A stretch of DNA of 64,000 nucleotides from Pseudohaliea rubra DSM 19751 (GTDB taxonomy: Bacteria; Pseudomonadota; Gammaproteobacteria; Pseudomonadales; Halieaceae): contig NZ_KN234753.1 in the NCBI RefSeq assembly GCF_000764025.1, positions 36,545 through 100,544 on the forward strand, given 5' to 3'. The notes beneath the pieces are model-generated. The model was not told the DNA's origin. It did not search any database and saw nothing but the letters and a program-made list of their open reading frames with translations. Below are positions 8,225 to 20,378 of the stretch, one piece after another. The position numbers and the translations under genes are program-made. The first letter of the stretch is position 1, and every line of letters starts with the position of its first letter.

Positions 8225-9406
8225 TCAGTGCGATGCTGCTGACAAGGTCGGCAGCTGGGCCATGAGCAGACCCAGGCGCTTCTGCTGCATTTTCAAGGAG
8301 AACTCGAGTTCCCGCAGCCGGGTGCGCAGGGCAGCCTGCTCCCATTTCTGCTGCAGAGCGACCCGGCGTTCGCCGATGGCATCCTCGAGGGCGTGCACGT
8401 GGCGCTCGTAGCGCTCGCCCTGGAGCTCCTTCCATTGATTCACCGCGTTGGTGAACAGCTGGTACTCCCGCTCCAGCTTCTCGAGCAGCGGTGCCCCGGC
8501 GCGGTGCCGTGACAGGGAGCGCCGGGCGCGCTCGAACTGTGTGTCCAGGAGAGCCCGGCGGATGCGGAAGTCCGGCACCCGCTGCAGGTCCCGGGCGAGG
8601 CCCAGGCGTGCGCAGAGCGCGATCATCCACTTCGTCGGGTCCCACTGGTACCAGCGGATGCCGTTGCGGTAGTCGCTCTGAAAGATGTGATGGAAATTAT
8701 GGTAGCCCTCGCCGTAGGTAAGGAAGGCGAGGACACCGTTGTCCCGGGCGCTGTTGCTTTCCGTGTAGGGGCGGCTGCCCCAGAAGTGCGCAAGGGAGTT
8801 GATGAAGAAGGTTACGTGGTGGTTGAGCACGAGCCGGGCGAGCCCCACCAGCAGCACCGTGCCGATAATGTCGCCGAGAAGCCAGCCGAGGAGCAGTGGC
8901 AGCCCGAGGTTCATCACCGTCGTGAGGGCCACGTAATGGCGGTGCTGCCAGGTGACAATCGGGTCGCGCAGCAGATCCGGGACGTTGCTGAAATCCTCCG
9001 TGTTAGTGGCGTACTCGCGCAGCATCCAGCCCATGTGGCTGAACCAGAGACCCCGCCCGGCGGAGTACGGATCGCGGTCGTTGTCGTCCACGTGCCGGTG
9101 GTGCCGTCGGTGGTCCGAGGCCCACACCAGTATGCTGTTCTGCAGGGCGCCGGCGCCCCAGAGCGCAAACCACAGGCGCAGGGCCCAGTGTGCCTGGTAG
9201 GCCTTGTGGGACCAGAGCCGGTGGTAGCCGCCGGTGATGGCAAGGCCGTTTAAATAGAGGAAGACCACAGCCCAGGCCCACTGCGCAGCGGTGAAGCCAT
9301 GGCTGATCCCCCACCAGGGGACGAGAACAAGGGCGGCGAGAGGAAAGCCCAGGAAGATGACGGCGTTGACGGGAATGAGAGCGGGCCGGGGTGCTGCTTG
9401 CGACAT
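8225..9406 (-). CDS. Fatty acid desaturase, delta-9 acyl-CoA/acyl-lipid type
   Basis: A 393-aa membrane di-iron enzyme that introduces a double bond into acyl chains. All three histidine boxes are present: HRLWSH (62-67), HRRHH (99-103) and HNFHH (236-240). Hydrophobic segments near 12-30, 45-58, 78-95 and 165-200 fit the usual four-helix topology. The C-terminal 100 residues are charged and helical, probably coiled, and extend beyond the catalytic domain. ATG 9406 was chosen; the ORF extends to a TTG 30 nt upstream that adds nothing family-like. The product could adjust membrane fluidity to cold or salinity. Confidence 0.9.
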   Translation of the reverse strand: MSQAAPRPALIPVNAVIFLGFPLAALVLVPWWGISHGFTAAQWAWAVVFLYLNGLAITGGYHRLWSHKAYQAHWALRLWFALWGAGALQNSILVWASDHRRHHRHVDDNDRDPYSAGRGLWFSHMGWMLREYATNTEDFSNVPDLLRDPIVTWQHRHYVALTTVMNLGLPLLLGWLLGDIIGTVLLVGLARLVLNHHVTFFINSLAHFWGSRPYTESNSARDNGVLAFLTYGEGYHNFHHIFQSDYRNGIRWYQWDPTKWMIALCARLGLARDLQRVPDFRIRRALLDTQFERARRSLSRHRAGAPLLEKLEREYQLFTNAVNQWKELQGERYERHVHALEDAIGERRVALQQKWEQAALRTRLRELEFSLKMQQKRLGLLMAQLPTLSAASH

Positions 9407-9508
9407 GAGATACCAACGTGAGCCAGGACCCGACAATGATAGCGGCTTGCGCCGCGGCTGTCTGTCTGTGCCGGTCGATGCGATCGGTGCGGCGCGCGGC
9501 GGGGTCTG

Positions 9509-10855
9509 TCAGAGCCGCTGCAGGTAGGTCTGGTATTCCATGGTGGTGATGTGGCGCAGGAACTCCGTGATTTCCTGTTCTTTGGTCAGCGAGAACGTGT
9601 GCTGCATGGTTCTGCCGAGCGCGCGGCGGATGAATTCGGAGTCGGCGAAGCGTTTGAGTGCGTCCTGCATGAAGATCGGAAGCTGTTCCTCTCCCTCGCG
9701 GCTGTAGCCGTCGCCGGTGACTGGCGGCGGCGGCTCCAGGCGCTCTTCAATGCCCTCCAGGGCTGCGGCGAGGAAGACGGCCAGGACCAGGTAGGGGTTG
9801 GCGTCGGCGCCGGCAACGCGGTGCTCGATCCGTCGCGCTGCGGGGCTGCCCGCGGGCACGCGCAGGGCAACGGTGCGGTTTTCGTAGCCCCAGCCGGGGT
9901 ACGTGGGCGCGTGGCTGCCTTTCTGGAAACGGCGGTAGCCATTGAAGCTCGGCGCAAAGATAAGGAAGGAGTCGGGCATATGGCGCAGGCAGCCGGCGAT
10001 GGCGTGTTTCAGCTCCGGCGTGCCGCTCTCGGCGCCGTTGTCGAAGACGTTGCGTCCCTCCCGGTCGAGCACGCTGCAGTGCACGTGCAGACCGTTGCCG
10101 GCCTCGCCCTGAAAGGGCTTGGGCATGAAGCTCGCCACCAGGCCGTGGCGCTCCGCGATCCCCTTGATGAGTCGCTTCATCATCAGGATCTGCCGCGCCG
10201 CCAGTACCGGGTTGTCGACGTGCTGCATGTTGAACTCGTACTGCGACGGGGCCGACTCCTTGACCACTCCGTCGAAGGGCAGATCCTGGAGCTCGCAGGC
10301 GCGCTGCATTTCCTCCAGCATCGCCTGATGTTTGTGCAGTACATCGAGGCCGTAGAGGTTGCCGGTGACCGGTTCGCGGCTGGCGGGGTTGGCCCCGGCA
10401 TGCGAGGGCGTGCGGCCGTCCCATTCGACCAGACTGAACTCCAGCTCCGCCGCCACCACCGGGCGCCAGCCGCGCTCGCGATAGCGGGCCACGACCTGCT
10501 TCAGCACTTGCCGGGGGTCGCCGAGGTAGGGGCTGCCGTCGGGCTCAAAGAGGGACAGCATGACCTGTCCGTGCTGAGCGGCCGGTGACCAGGGGGTGGG
10601 GAGGAGAGAGCCCTCGATAGGCCGACAGACCCCGTCCTCGTCGCCCGACGCGAAGACGAGCTCTTCCACATCGCGGCCCCAGATATCGAGGCTAAGAGCC
10701 GTCTTGGGAAACTTGAGGTCGCCCTGATAGATCTTCGCCAGCTTGCCGCGCGGCACCCACTTGCCCCGCAGGATGCCATTGGCGTCGGGCAGGAGTGCCT
10801 CCACCATGGTGATTTCCGGGTGCGCGCGGAGGAACCAGTCGACTTCAATCGCCAT
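9509..10855 (-). CDS. Glutamine synthetase family protein, PuuA-like gamma-glutamylpolyamine synthetase
   Basis: 448 aa with the glutamine synthetase fold. The N-terminal beta-grasp contains LLPDANGILRGKWVP. The catalytic domain shows the metal and ATP motifs AAELEFSL, GEAGNGLHVHCS, and the NRTVALRVP...RIEHRVAGADANPYL block. This resembles PuuA/SpuI-type ligases that glutamylate putrescine or other amines rather than ammonia-assimilating GlnA. No other puu gene is nearby. A LuxR-type regulator lies directly upstream on the same strand (84-nt gap) and may control it. The substrate cannot be fixed from sequence alone. Confidence 0.88.
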   Translation of the reverse strand: MAIEVDWFLRAHPEITMVEALLPDANGILRGKWVPRGKLAKIYQGDLKFPKTALSLDIWGRDVEELVFASGDEDGVCRPIEGSLLPTPWSPAAQHGQVMLSLFEPDGSPYLGDPRQVLKQVVARYRERGWRPVVAAELEFSLVEWDGRTPSHAGANPASREPVTGNLYGLDVLHKHQAMLEEMQRACELQDLPFDGVVKESAPSQYEFNMQHVDNPVLAARQILMMKRLIKGIAERHGLVASFMPKPFQGEAGNGLHVHCSVLDREGRNVFDNGAESGTPELKHAIAGCLRHMPDSFLIFAPSFNGYRRFQKGSHAPTYPGWGYENRTVALRVPAGSPAARRIEHRVAGADANPYLVLAVFLAAALEGIEERLEPPPPVTGDGYSREGEEQLPIFMQDALKRFADSEFIRRALGRTMQHTFSLTKEQEITEFLRHITTMEYQTYLQRL

Positions 10856-10939
10856 GGTGAGAGGGCCAGCTTCAGTTAGTAAGTACTATCTGTCAGTCAG
10901 CCCGCCAGCTCAATGCCCCGCATTGGGTAGCACACGGCT

Positions 10940-11785
10940 TTACCCGGTGCCCATGTAGACGCGGAGGGGGTCTTCGCCGGCAGCTTCCGCCAGGCAGGAC
11001 ATGCTGTTGATGAACAGGGCAAAGAGGTCTGTCTGCGAACTCACATCCAGTTTCTTGTAGATGTTCTTGCGGTGCCGGCGCAGCGTTTCCCGGGCGATGC
11101 TGAGGCGCTGTGCCGAAACATCTGTGCTGTAGCCGCGGAGCATGAGTTCGAGCACATCCTTTTCCCGGGGCGACAGCACCGAGGCTCCGAAGGTGCTGAA
11201 GGCGAGTTCGACCTGGTGATCGATCCCTGGCTGGATGAGATTCCTGACCGCGAAGTCGCCGAGCCCGGTGTGGCGGCGCAGCAGCGCAGCCACCGGCTCG
11301 GCGAGCAGGTACAGGCGCTGGTATTCGTCCTCGCTGAAAGGGCCCTGCTTCGGCAGCCGCATCATGCTCAGGTTGATCACATCGCCGTCCGGCAGCCGCG
11401 CAAGAAAGACCGCCTCGTCCACCGTGCCGGTTTCCGCATAGTAGTCCCGGTAGTAGGCCGACTCCTCGAGTCTGCCGGCCGTGAGCCGCGTCAGACGATA
11501 GATCGATGACTTGGGCCGGTTCATGGAGGCGCGAAAGAAAGGATCTTCCCGGTAGGGTCCCTCGAGATACCGGTCGACCTGTGCGGCAACGGCGTTCGCC
11601 GGGATCTCGTGATAGAGCACCTGCGGCGGCAGCTCGCGGTGGTAGAGCCAGAACTGGGGATAGGCCACGGGGACCTGGTTGCGCACCGCCGCGACCAGAG
11701 CGGGGAAGAAATCGTCGCTGCCCAGGCTGTCGATGGCCCGCGAAAGGTCCAGGTGCCACTGGCCGAGCTTGGCTGGATCGATCAT
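10940..11785 (-). CDS. LuxR-family transcriptional regulator
   Basis: 281 aa. The C-terminal LuxR/FixJ helix-turn-helix (about residues 213-268) begins LSPREKDVLELMLRGYSTDVSAQ and ends with the RRHRKNIYKKLDVSSQ recognition region. The N-terminal 200 residues are not an obvious autoinducer-binding or receiver domain; they contain an aromatic-rich sensor-like region (YPQFWLYHRELPPQ). The gene is followed on the same strand by the PuuA-like gene, suggesting a role in amine or polyamine use. That link is positional only. Confidence 0.85.
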   Translation of the reverse strand: MIDPAKLGQWHLDLSRAIDSLGSDDFFPALVAAVRNQVPVAYPQFWLYHRELPPQVLYHEIPANAVAAQVDRYLEGPYREDPFFRASMNRPKSSIYRLTRLTAGRLEESAYYRDYYAETGTVDEAVFLARLPDGDVINLSMMRLPKQGPFSEDEYQRLYLLAEPVAALLRRHTGLGDFAVRNLIQPGIDHQVELAFSTFGASVLSPREKDVLELMLRGYSTDVSAQRLSIARETLRRHRKNIYKKLDVSSQTDLFALFINSMSCLAEAAGEDPLRVYMGTG

Positions 11786-11864
11786 GCGTCGACCGGTACC
11801 CCCAGATGCTTCATGGCAGTTTGGGCAGCCCCCGGCTGCCTGTCAACGGGCCCCGGCGGCGCGC

Positions 11865-12488
11865 TCACCAGGGTAGGGGCCCCGTGCGCCAATGCCGGCG
11901 CCAGGCGCTCTCGACCCGGTCTGGATAGCGACGGCTGCCGCTGGATCCGTTGTAGGCCGCGAGCGCGCGGCGCAGGTTCCCGTTCTCGCGCTCCAGGTAG
12001 AACTGCAGAATGCGGCAGCCGTAGGTGAGGTTGGTGCCGTTGTGCGTGAGATTGTCATCCTGCCGGCCGATCTCCGCCCGCCAGAACGGCATCACCTGCA
12101 TGAGCCCCTGGGCGCCGGCGGAGGATACGGCAAAGCGGTCGAAGGCACTTTCCACCTCTATTACCGCCAGGACCAGTTCCGGAGCCAGGCCGCTGCCGGT
12201 CGCCGCCGCGTGAAGCTGGCGCAGCAGCGCGAGCCGCTCTGCGGGGTCGCGGAGGAAGGGCGCCAGACGGGTAGACATGTCTACCAGCCAGACTTCCGCC
12301 GCGTAGCGGTCCGTAAAACTGTCACTCTCAGTGATGGTGCGCTCAAGGAAGGCGCGCAGGGCCGACCGCTCCTCACCCTCCGGCAGCGGTGTGGCGGCGG
12401 CGCCGGCTGCGAGGACAAGGAGCAGCAGGGCGGGCGCGAGCCGCCGGGCGTCAGCCCGCCAGCTTCGCGCGCAGGAAGTCCAGAGCAT
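11865..12488 (-). CDS. Lytic transglycosylase (SLT domain) with signal peptide
   Basis: A 207-aa exported enzyme that cleaves peptidoglycan glycan strands. A signal peptide ([16 protein letters not shown]) is followed by the goose-lysozyme-like SLT domain: [26 protein letters not shown] holds the catalytic glutamate and the GLMQ motif, and [13 protein letters not shown] is the usual distal motif. The start overlaps the 3' end of proS by about 38 nt. GTG at 12494 is an alternative start; neither has a clear ribosome site. Confidence 0.88.
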   Translation of the reverse strand: MLWTSCARSWRADARRLAPALLLLVLAAGAAATPLPEGEERSALRAFLERTITESDSFTDRYAAEVWLVDMSTRLAPFLRDPAERLALLRQLHAAATGSGLAPELVLAVIEVESAFDRFAVSSAGAQGLMQVMPFWRAEIGRQDDNLTHNGTNLTYGCRILQFYLERENGNLRRALAAYNGSSGSRRYPDRVESAWRRHWRTGPLPW

Positions 12489-14163
12489 GGTCACGGTCGA
12501 TACGCTGCGCTTCGTCGTCCTTGCGCCCCTTGTATTCGAACTCGCCCTCGGCGAGGGACTTGTCGCCGATCACAATGCGATGGGGAATGCCGATCAGTTC
12601 CATATCGGCGAACTTAACCCCCGGGCGTTCGTCGCGGTCGTCAAGGAGGACGTCGATGCCCGCCGCGCGGCAGTGCTCGTAGAGCGCTTCCGCGGCGCTG
12701 GTCACCGCCTCGGACTTGTGCATGTTGAGGGGCACGATGGCGACCTCAAAGGGGGCCATGGCGGCGGGCCAGGTGATGCCACGGTCATCGTGGTTCTGCT
12801 CGATGGCGGCGGCGACGATGCGGCTCACGCCGATGCCATAGCAGCCCATATGCAGGGTCACGCTGCGTCCGTGTTCGTCGAGCACGGTGGCGTCCATTGC
12901 TTCGCTGTATTTGGTGCCGAGCTGGAAGATATGGCCGACCTCGATACCGCGCTTGAGCTGCAGCACACCCTTGCCGTCGGGGCTTGGGTCGCCTTCCACG
13001 ACTTCGCGGAGGTCCTCGATGCGTGGTAGCGGCAAGTCGCGCTCCCAGTTCACGCCGACAAGGTGATAGCCGTCCCGGTTGGCGCCGCAGCTGAAGTCTG
13101 CGAGCACGGCGGCAGAGCGGTCCGCGATCACCGGCAGGGCCACGCCCACGGGGCCGAGGGAGCCGAAACCGGCGCCGAAGGTGTCGCGCACCTCGGCCTC
13201 TTCCACGAGGCGGAGCGGCGAGGCAACGCCCGGGAGTTTTTCTGCTTTTACGGTGTTGAGGCTGTGGTCCCCGCGGAGTACGAGGGCGACGAGGGACCCG
13301 GGCTCCTCGCCCGCGACAACGAGCGTTTTGACCGTTCGAGTGGCGTCCACGGCGAGATGACTGCAGAGGCTGGCGATGCTGTCGACGCCGGGTGTGGCCA
13401 CCTCCTCGAGCGCGGCCGTCGGTGCCGGGCGCGCCGCAGTCGGGGGCAGCGCCTCGGCCATCTCGATGTTGGCGGCGTAGTCGCTGCCGTCGCTGAAGGC
13501 GATGGCGTCCTCCCCGGAATCGGCGAGCACATGAAACTCCTGCGAGGTGCTGCCACCGATGCTGCCGCTGTCGGCGACCACCGGCCGGAAGGCGAGGCCG
13601 AGGCGCTCAAAGACAGCACAGTAGGCAACATGCATCGCCCGGTAGGTCTCCTCCAGGGAGGCCTGGCTTGCGTGGAAGGAGTAGGCATCCTTCATGATGA
13701 ATTCCCGCGAGCGCATCACGCCGAAGCGTGGGCGGATTTCGTCGCGTACCTTGGTTTGTATCTGATAGAGATTGATGGGCAGCTGCCGATAGCTGTTGAC
13801 CTCGTTGCGCACGAGCTCGGTAACGACTTCCTCGTGCGTCGGGCCGAGACAGAAGTCGCGCTCGTGACGGTCCTTGATGCGCAGGAGTTCCGGGCCGTAC
13901 TGAACCCAGCGTCCGGACTCCTGCCAGAGTTCTGCCGGCTGCACCACGGGCATGACGACTTCCTGCGCGCCGGCGCGATCCATTTCCTCGCGGACCACCT
14001 GTTCCACCTTGCGCAGCACGCGCAGGCCTGTGGGCAGCCAGGTGTAGAGCCCGGCACTGAGTTTTCGGATGAGGCCGGCGCGCAGCATGAGCCGGTGGCT
14101 CACGATTTCCGCATCGGCAGGCGTTTCTTTCTGGGTGGCAAGCAGGTAATGACGGGTGCGCAT
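12451..14163 (-). CDS. proS: Prolyl-tRNA synthetase
   Basis: 570 aa, the bacterial-type enzyme with an internal YbaK-like editing domain between motifs 2 and 3. Recognisable blocks include the N-terminal [22 protein letters not shown], motif 2 [16 protein letters not shown], and motif 3 [13 protein letters not shown], followed by the class IIa anticodon-binding domain. Length matches E. coli ProS. The start faces the HU-like gene across a 273-nt divergent region. Confidence 0.97.
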   Translation of the reverse strand: MRTRHYLLATQKETPADAEIVSHRLMLRAGLIRKLSAGLYTWLPTGLRVLRKVEQVVREEMDRAGAQEVVMPVVQPAELWQESGRWVQYGPELLRIKDRHERDFCLGPTHEEVVTELVRNEVNSYRQLPINLYQIQTKVRDEIRPRFGVMRSREFIMKDAYSFHASQASLEETYRAMHVAYCAVFERLGLAFRPVVADSGSIGGSTSQEFHVLADSGEDAIAFSDGSDYAANIEMAEALPPTAARPAPTAALEEVATPGVDSIASLCSHLAVDATRTVKTLVVAGEEPGSLVALVLRGDHSLNTVKAEKLPGVASPLRLVEEAEVRDTFGAGFGSLGPVGVALPVIADRSAAVLADFSCGANRDGYHLVGVNWERDLPLPRIEDLREVVEGDPSPDGKGVLQLKRGIEVGHIFQLGTKYSEAMDATVLDEHGRSVTLHMGCYGIGVSRIVAAAIEQNHDDRGITWPAAMAPFEVAIVPLNMHKSEAVTSAAEALYEHCRAAGIDVLLDDRDERPGVKFADMELIGIPHRIVIGDKSLAEGEFEYKGRKDDEAQRIDRDHALDFLRAKLAG

Positions 14164-14296
14164 GATGGCGGTTCCGGGCGTCTTGCGGGTGCGGCAAAGT
14201 TTACGTGTGAAACACTCCCCGGTACAGACGGAGGCCTCCGACCCTTTAAAAATCAGGGTAAGATCGGCTTTTTCGCCCTCGAACGTGGGAAAACCC

Positions 14297-14325
14297 TTGT
14301 ATTACAGTATTTTGTGTTTTATATA
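14297..14325 (+). promoter_or_regulatory. Sigma-70-type promoter for the lysine-rich HU-like gene
   Basis: TTGTAT at 14297-14302 and TATATA at 14320-14325 are separated by 17 nt, inside an AT-rich patch that stands out from the GC-rich surroundings. The start of transcription would fall near 14332, giving a leader of about 105 nt before the ATG at 14437. A TATAAG hexamer two bases further on is an alternative -10. Confidence 0.6.
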
Positions 14326-14436
14326 AGCACGAAGTCGGGTGCAGGCGCTGTGAATGTAGCGGTAAACGCATTGCGAGCGGAGTCTGGTGCGCGGCTTGGA
14401 CGAGGCCATTAAAAAGCAATGAGGAAGGGTTGAAAC

Positions 14437-14916
14437 ATGGCGATACGCAAAGCTGCAGCGAAGAAAGCGCCGGCGAAAAAGAAAGTAGCTGCCAAGAAGG
14501 CACCGGTGAAGAAAGCGCCGGCCCGGAAGGCCGCACCGGCGAAGAAAGCTCCTGCGAAGAAGGCGGCGGCTGCTCAGGCCGCTCCGGCTCGCAAGGCCAC
14601 CGCACTCAAGGACAAGCTCACCAAGACGCAGATCGTCGGCACCATTGCCGACAACACCGGCCTCAGCAAGAAGCAGGTCGGCGACGTTATGGGCGAGCTG
14701 GAGCTGCTTATTGAGCGCTCCATCAAGAAGCGTTCCGTCGGTGAGTTCACGCTCCCGGGTCTGATGAAGATCACCACCGTGAAGAAGCCCGCCCGCAAGG
14801 CGCGCAAGGGGATCAACCCCTTCACCGGTGAGGAGACGGTCTTCCAGGCCAAGCCGGCCAGCGTCGCCGTCAAGGTGCGCCCGCTGAAGAAGATGAAGGA
14901 GTTCGCCGACTCCTGA
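14437..14916 (+). CDS. HU-family DNA-binding protein with lysine/alanine/proline-rich N-terminal tail
   Basis: 159 aa in two parts. Residues 1-55 are a low-complexity tail made of AKKAP-like repeats, as in histone H1-like and AlgP-type proteins. Residues 57-159 form an HU/IHF-type domain (KTQIVGTIADNTGLSKKQVGDVM, then a PGLMKITTVKKPARKARKG arm). The protein should bind and compact DNA non-specifically. It is monocistronic, with its own promoter and a strong terminator. Confidence 0.9.
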   Translation: MAIRKAAAKKAPAKKKVAAKKAPVKKAPARKAAPAKKAPAKKAAAAQAAPARKATALKDKLTKTQIVGTIADNTGLSKKQVGDVMGELELLIERSIKKRSVGEFTLPGLMKITTVKKPARKARKGINPFTGEETVFQAKPASVAVKVRPLKKMKEFADS

Positions 14917-14927
14917 TCGACCTCTGA

Positions 14928-14957
14928 CCACCGGCACCGGTCGGTGCCGGTGGTTTT
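14928..14957 (+). terminator. Rho-independent terminator after the HU-like gene
   Basis: An 11-bp GC-rich perfect stem (left arm 14928-14938, right arm 14943-14953) with a GGTC loop is followed by TTTT at 14954-14957. It lies 12 nt after the HU-like gene stop and before the aspS operon. Confidence 0.9.
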
Positions 14958-15094
14958 CCCTAGCCTGGTCTGCCTTCCGGGGTGGACAGCTCTGACCCTT
15001 GCGATAACTGCCGCCGGCGCCCTTGGCCGCTTCTTGCGCCATGGGGTAAAATCCCGCGCTTCCTGTACGCAGGCCCGATGCCGGGCGAGCAACC

Positions 15095-15460
15095 ATGCCA
15101 ATCTACGAGTACCAGTGCCAGGCCTGCGGTGAGCTCACCGAGGCGCTTCAGAAGCTCAGTGACGCACCGCTGACCCGTTGCCCCGCCTGCGGGGAAGACG
15201 CGCTCCGCAAGAAGGTGTCCGCAGCAGCGTTTCGTCTGAAGGGCGGTGGCTGGTACGAGACCGACTTCAAGACCGGCAACAAGAAGAACCTCGCCGGGGA
15301 AGGTGATAGCAAGACCGGAGGCGATGGCAAGGGCGCTGCTGACGGCAAGGCCGATAGCAAGGACAGCAAAAAAGACGCCAAAAAAGACGGTAAGAAAGAA
15401 ACAGGTGGCGCAAAGGCTGCCGACAAGAGTAAGGGCGGAAAGGGTTCAAGCGCCGCCTGA
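15095..15460 (+). CDS. FmdB-type zinc ribbon protein
   Basis: 121 aa. The N-terminal zinc ribbon ([16 protein letters not shown]...RCPACGE) carries two CxxC pairs typical of the FmdB/CxxC_CxxC_SSSS family. The C-terminal 55 residues are a Lys/Gly/Asp-rich disordered tail. A gene of this type lies directly upstream of aspS in many Gammaproteobacteria, as here (43-nt gap). Function is poorly known; an RNA- or translation-linked role is often assumed. Confidence 0.9.
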   Translation: MPIYEYQCQACGELTEALQKLSDAPLTRCPACGEDALRKKVSAAAFRLKGGGWYETDFKTGNKKNLAGEGDSKTGGDGKGAADGKADSKDSKKDAKKDGKKETGGAKAADKSKGGKGSSAA

Positions 15461-15503
15461 CAGCCCGCCGGCGCGGGCGCCAAGCAACCGGGAAACAGCA
15501 ACC

Positions 15504-17312
<1,809 letters not shown>

Positions 17313-17336
17313 CACGCCAGCGCAAAGGAGGAAACC

Positions 17337-18086
17337 ATGGCGGGCCACAGTAAATGGGCCAACATCAAGCACCGCAAGGCAGCCCAGGACGCCAAGCGCG
17401 GCAAGATGTTCACCAAGCTGATCCGTGAGCTGGTGGTTGCCGCCAAGGAGGGCGGTCCGCTGCCGGAGGACAACCCGCGGCTGCGCGCCGCTGTCGACAA
17501 GGCCCTTGGCGCGAACATGACCCGGGACACCATCGACCGGGCCATCGCCCGCGGCGCAGGCAATAATGAGGCCGATGACGTCGAGGAGCTGACCTACGAG
17601 GGTTATGCCGCCGGTGGCATCGCTGTGCTGGTAGACGTCATGACGGACAACCGCAACCGGACCGTGGCTGAAGTGCGGCACGCTTTCAGCAAGCGCGGCG
17701 GCAACCTGGGCACCGATGGCTCCGTCGCCTATCTGTTCAGTCGCCGGGGCCAGCTCACCTTCGCGGCCGGTACGGACGAAGAGCAGCTCATGGAAGTAGC
17801 CCTGGAGGCTGGCGCCGAGGACATCATCCCCCACGACGACGGTTCCTTCGATGTGATGACCCCCTGGGAGGACTTCTCCGCGATCAAGGCGGCGCTCGAG
17901 GAGGCGGGCCTTTCGCCCGAGAGCGGCGAGGTCAGCATGATCGCAAGCACCACGGTCCCCGTTGATGCCGCCGGAGCCGAGTCGCTTATGGGCCTGGTCG
18001 ATGCATTGGAAGATCTGGACGACGTGCAGAACGTCTACACCAACGTTGCTATCTCCGACGAGGTGCTCGCCGAGCTGGAGAGCTGA
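17337..18086 (+). CDS. yebC: YebC/PmpR family transcriptional or translational regulator
   Basis: 249 aa. [23 protein letters not shown] is the family N-terminus, followed by the [11 protein letters not shown] and [14 protein letters not shown] motifs. YebC proteins bind DNA or the ribosome and affect gene expression, in some bacteria easing translation of proline stretches. AGGAGG lies 6 nt before the ATG. Immediately upstream of ruvC, as in E. coli. Confidence 0.96.
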   Translation: MAGHSKWANIKHRKAAQDAKRGKMFTKLIRELVVAAKEGGPLPEDNPRLRAAVDKALGANMTRDTIDRAIARGAGNNEADDVEELTYEGYAAGGIAVLVDVMTDNRNRTVAEVRHAFSKRGGNLGTDGSVAYLFSRRGQLTFAAGTDEEQLMEVALEAGAEDIIPHDDGSFDVMTPWEDFSAIKAALEEAGLSPESGEVSMIASTTVPVDAAGAESLMGLVDALEDLDDVQNVYTNVAISDEVLAELES

Positions 18087-18162
18087 GCGGCTTCGCCCCG
18101 CCGCCGAAATACTGTAAATTCTTACAGGGTATGAGCGCAGGCGCAGCGCCGGAGCGGTCCCC

Positions 18163-18681
18163 ATGGCGGTAATTCTCGGCATCGACCCGGGCTCCGTGAA
18201 AACGGGCTTTGGTATTATCGAAGCCGGTGCGGGCAGGCCCCGCTATGTGACCAGCGGTGTGATCCGCCTGCCCCCGGGGCCGCTCCCGGAGCGCCTCCGG
18301 GTGCTCGTTGCGGGCATCACCGAGCTGGTGGAGCTACACGCCCCGTCGGAGCTGGCCATCGAGCAGGTGTTCATGGCCCGTAGCGCCGGATCGGCACTAA
18401 AGCTCGGTCAGGCCCGGGGAGCGGCTATCGTTCCCTGCGTTACGGCGGGCATGCAGGTCAGCGAGTACTCGGCGCGGCAGATCAAGCAGGCGGTCGTCGG
18501 CACCGGCGCCGCCGACAAGGTGCAGGTGCAACATATGGTCAAGACGCTCCTCAAGCTTCCCGGCACACCGCAGGAAGACGCGGCGGATGCGCTGGCGGCC
18601 GCGCTGTGCCACGTGCATACGCAGGCCGGGCTCATCGCCCTCGCCGGCGCCAGCGCTGTGCGCCGGCGCCGCGTTCGCTGA
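18163..18681 (+). CDS. ruvC: Crossover junction endodeoxyribonuclease RuvC
   Basis: 172 aa. Resolves Holliday junctions. The first catalytic aspartate is D7 in ILGIDPGSVKTGFG; the other acidic residues sit in LAIEQVFMARS and EDAADALAAALCH. Standard length. ruvA begins 11 nt after the stop. Confidence 0.97.
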   Translation: MAVILGIDPGSVKTGFGIIEAGAGRPRYVTSGVIRLPPGPLPERLRVLVAGITELVELHAPSELAIEQVFMARSAGSALKLGQARGAAIVPCVTAGMQVSEYSARQIKQAVVGTGAADKVQVQHMVKTLLKLPGTPQEDAADALAAALCHVHTQAGLIALAGASAVRRRRVR

Positions 18682-18691
18682 GGCGCGCCTG

Positions 18692-19294
18692 ATGATCGGC
18701 AGCCTGCGCGGCATCCTCGTGGCCAAGCAACCTCCGGAAATCCTCGTCGATGTCGGCGGTATCGGCTACGAGCTGCAGGTGCCCATGACCACCCTGTTCC
18801 AGCTCCCGGCCCTGGGGCAGGAGGTTGCCCTGGTTACCCATTTCGCCGTGCGCGAGGACGCGCAGGTGCTCTATGGCTTTATCGATCCGCGGGACCGGGA
18901 GTTGTTCCGCAACCTCGTGCGCGTCTCCGGTGTCGGTCCCAAGCTCGCCCTGGCGATACTGTCGGGCATGGACGCAGACAGCTTCGTGCGCTGCGTGCAG
19001 CGCGATGACACGGCCTCTCTCGTGGCTCTGCCCGGCGTCGGCCGCAAGACCGCCGAGCGTCTGCTGGTGGAGATGCGCGACCGGCTCAAGGACTGGCTGG
19101 AGGACCCGGCGGCGGCCGCGACGCCGGCGGTGGGGCGCCCGGCGGACATCACCGCCGATGCCGAAGGCGCCCTCGTTGCCCTGGGCTACAAGCCCGCAGA
19201 GGCGGCTCGCCTGGTCGCTGCCGTGAACGACGACAGTATCGGTGACAGCGAGGAACTGATCCGCCGGGCGCTGCGTTCCACGGTGCGCGCATGA
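18692..19294 (+). CDS. ruvA: Holliday junction branch migration protein RuvA
   Basis: 200 aa. [10 protein letters not shown] is the family start. An OB-fold, two helix-hairpin-helix motifs ([15 protein letters not shown] and [16 protein letters not shown]), and a C-terminal RuvB-contact domain ([16 protein letters not shown]) are visible. The frame is open further upstream inside ruvC, but ATG 18692 fits. Forms the tetramer that holds the junction for RuvB. Confidence 0.97.
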   Translation: MIGSLRGILVAKQPPEILVDVGGIGYELQVPMTTLFQLPALGQEVALVTHFAVREDAQVLYGFIDPRDRELFRNLVRVSGVGPKLALAILSGMDADSFVRCVQRDDTASLVALPGVGRKTAERLLVEMRDRLKDWLEDPAAAATPAVGRPADITADAEGALVALGYKPAEAARLVAAVNDDSIGDSEELIRRALRSTVRA

Positions 19295-19307
19295 GCGGAG
19301 GGGTGTC

Positions 19308-20378
19308 ATGATCGAGCCGGACCGGCTGCTCGCCGCCGAGGGCGCTCCGGGGCGTGAGGACGCCCAGGATCGCGCCATTCGCCCGAAGACTCTGGAAGAC
19401 TACGTCGGCCAGCCCGCGGTGCGCGAGCAGATGGGGATTTTTCTCGCCGCCGCGAAGGCCCGCGGCGAGCCTCTGGACCACACCCTGATTTTCGGTCCTC
19501 CGGGGCTTGGCAAGACCACCCTCGCGGCCATCGTCGCCCAGGAACTGGGTGTCTCCCTCAAGACCACCTCGGGCCCGGTGCTCGAGAAGGCCGGCGATAT
19601 CGCCGCGCTCATGACCAATCTCGAGCCCGGGGATGTGCTGTTCATAGACGAGATTCACCGCTTGAGCCCCTTCGTCGAGGAAATCCTCTATCCGGCGATG
19701 GAGGACTATCAGCTCGACATCATGATCGGCGAGGGGCCGGCGGCGCGCTCCATCAAGCTGGATCTGCCGCCTTTCACCCTTGTCGGCGCGACCACTCGCG
19801 CCGGGCTCCTGACCTCGCCGCTGCGAGACCGCTTCGGCATTGTGCAGCGCCTCGAGTTCTACGCGGTCGCCGACCTCGCGCATATCGTGGGTCGCAGCGC
19901 GGGCATCCTTGGCATCCCCATGGATGAGGGCGGCGCCCGGGAGATCGCGCGCCGGTCCCGGGGTACGCCACGCATCGCCAACCGGCTCCTCCGGCGCGTG
20001 CGCGACTTCGCCGAAGTGCGTGGCGACGGCCGTATCGATGTCGCCACGGCGGACCGGGCCCTGGACATGCTCAGCGTTGATGCCGCCGGTTTCGATCACC
20101 TCGACCGGCGCCTGCTCCTGACCCTCATCGAGAAATTCGATGGCGGCCCCGTGGGGGTCGACAGCCTCGCGGCGTCGCTTTCGGAGGAGCGGGGCACCAT
20201 CGAGGACGTGCTCGAGCCCTACCTTATCCAGCAGGGCTTTATCGTGCGCACGCCCCGGGGTCGCGTGGTCACCCGCAACGCCTACCTGCACTTCGGCCTG
20301 CGTGCCCCCGACCGCGGCGGTGAAGCGCCGCCGCAGCCGAGTCTGCCGCTCGACGAGCCGCCGTGCGACGGGACGTGA
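19308..20378 (+). CDS. ruvB: Holliday junction branch migration helicase RuvB
   Basis: 356 aa AAA+ motor. Walker [12 protein letters not shown], Walker [10 protein letters not shown], sensor 1 GATTRAG, arginine finger region LRDRFG, and the C-terminal winged helix ([18 protein letters not shown]) are intact. Works with RuvA and RuvC, all in one cluster. Its stop overlaps the likely start of ybgC. Confidence 0.98.
   Translation: MIEPDRLLAAEGAPGREDAQDRAIRPKTLEDYVGQPAVREQMGIFLAAAKARGEPLDHTLIFGPPGLGKTTLAAIVAQELGVSLKTTSGPVLEKAGDIAALMTNLEPGDVLFIDEIHRLSPFVEEILYPAMEDYQLDIMIGEGPAARSIKLDLPPFTLVGATTRAGLLTSPLRDRFGIVQRLEFYAVADLAHIVGRSAGILGIPMDEGGAREIARRSRGTPRIANRLLRRVRDFAEVRGDGRIDVATADRALDMLSVDAAGFDHLDRRLLLTLIEKFDGGPVGVDSLAASLSEERGTIEDVLEPYLIQQGFIVRTPRGRVVTRNAYLHFGLRAPDRGGEAPPQPSLPLDEPPCDGT

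Noticed and set aside
14437..14600. Lysine-codon repeats as a CRISPR or satellite array
   Set aside because: The repeats are irregular codons of the AKKAP tail within an ORF, not spaced identical units.
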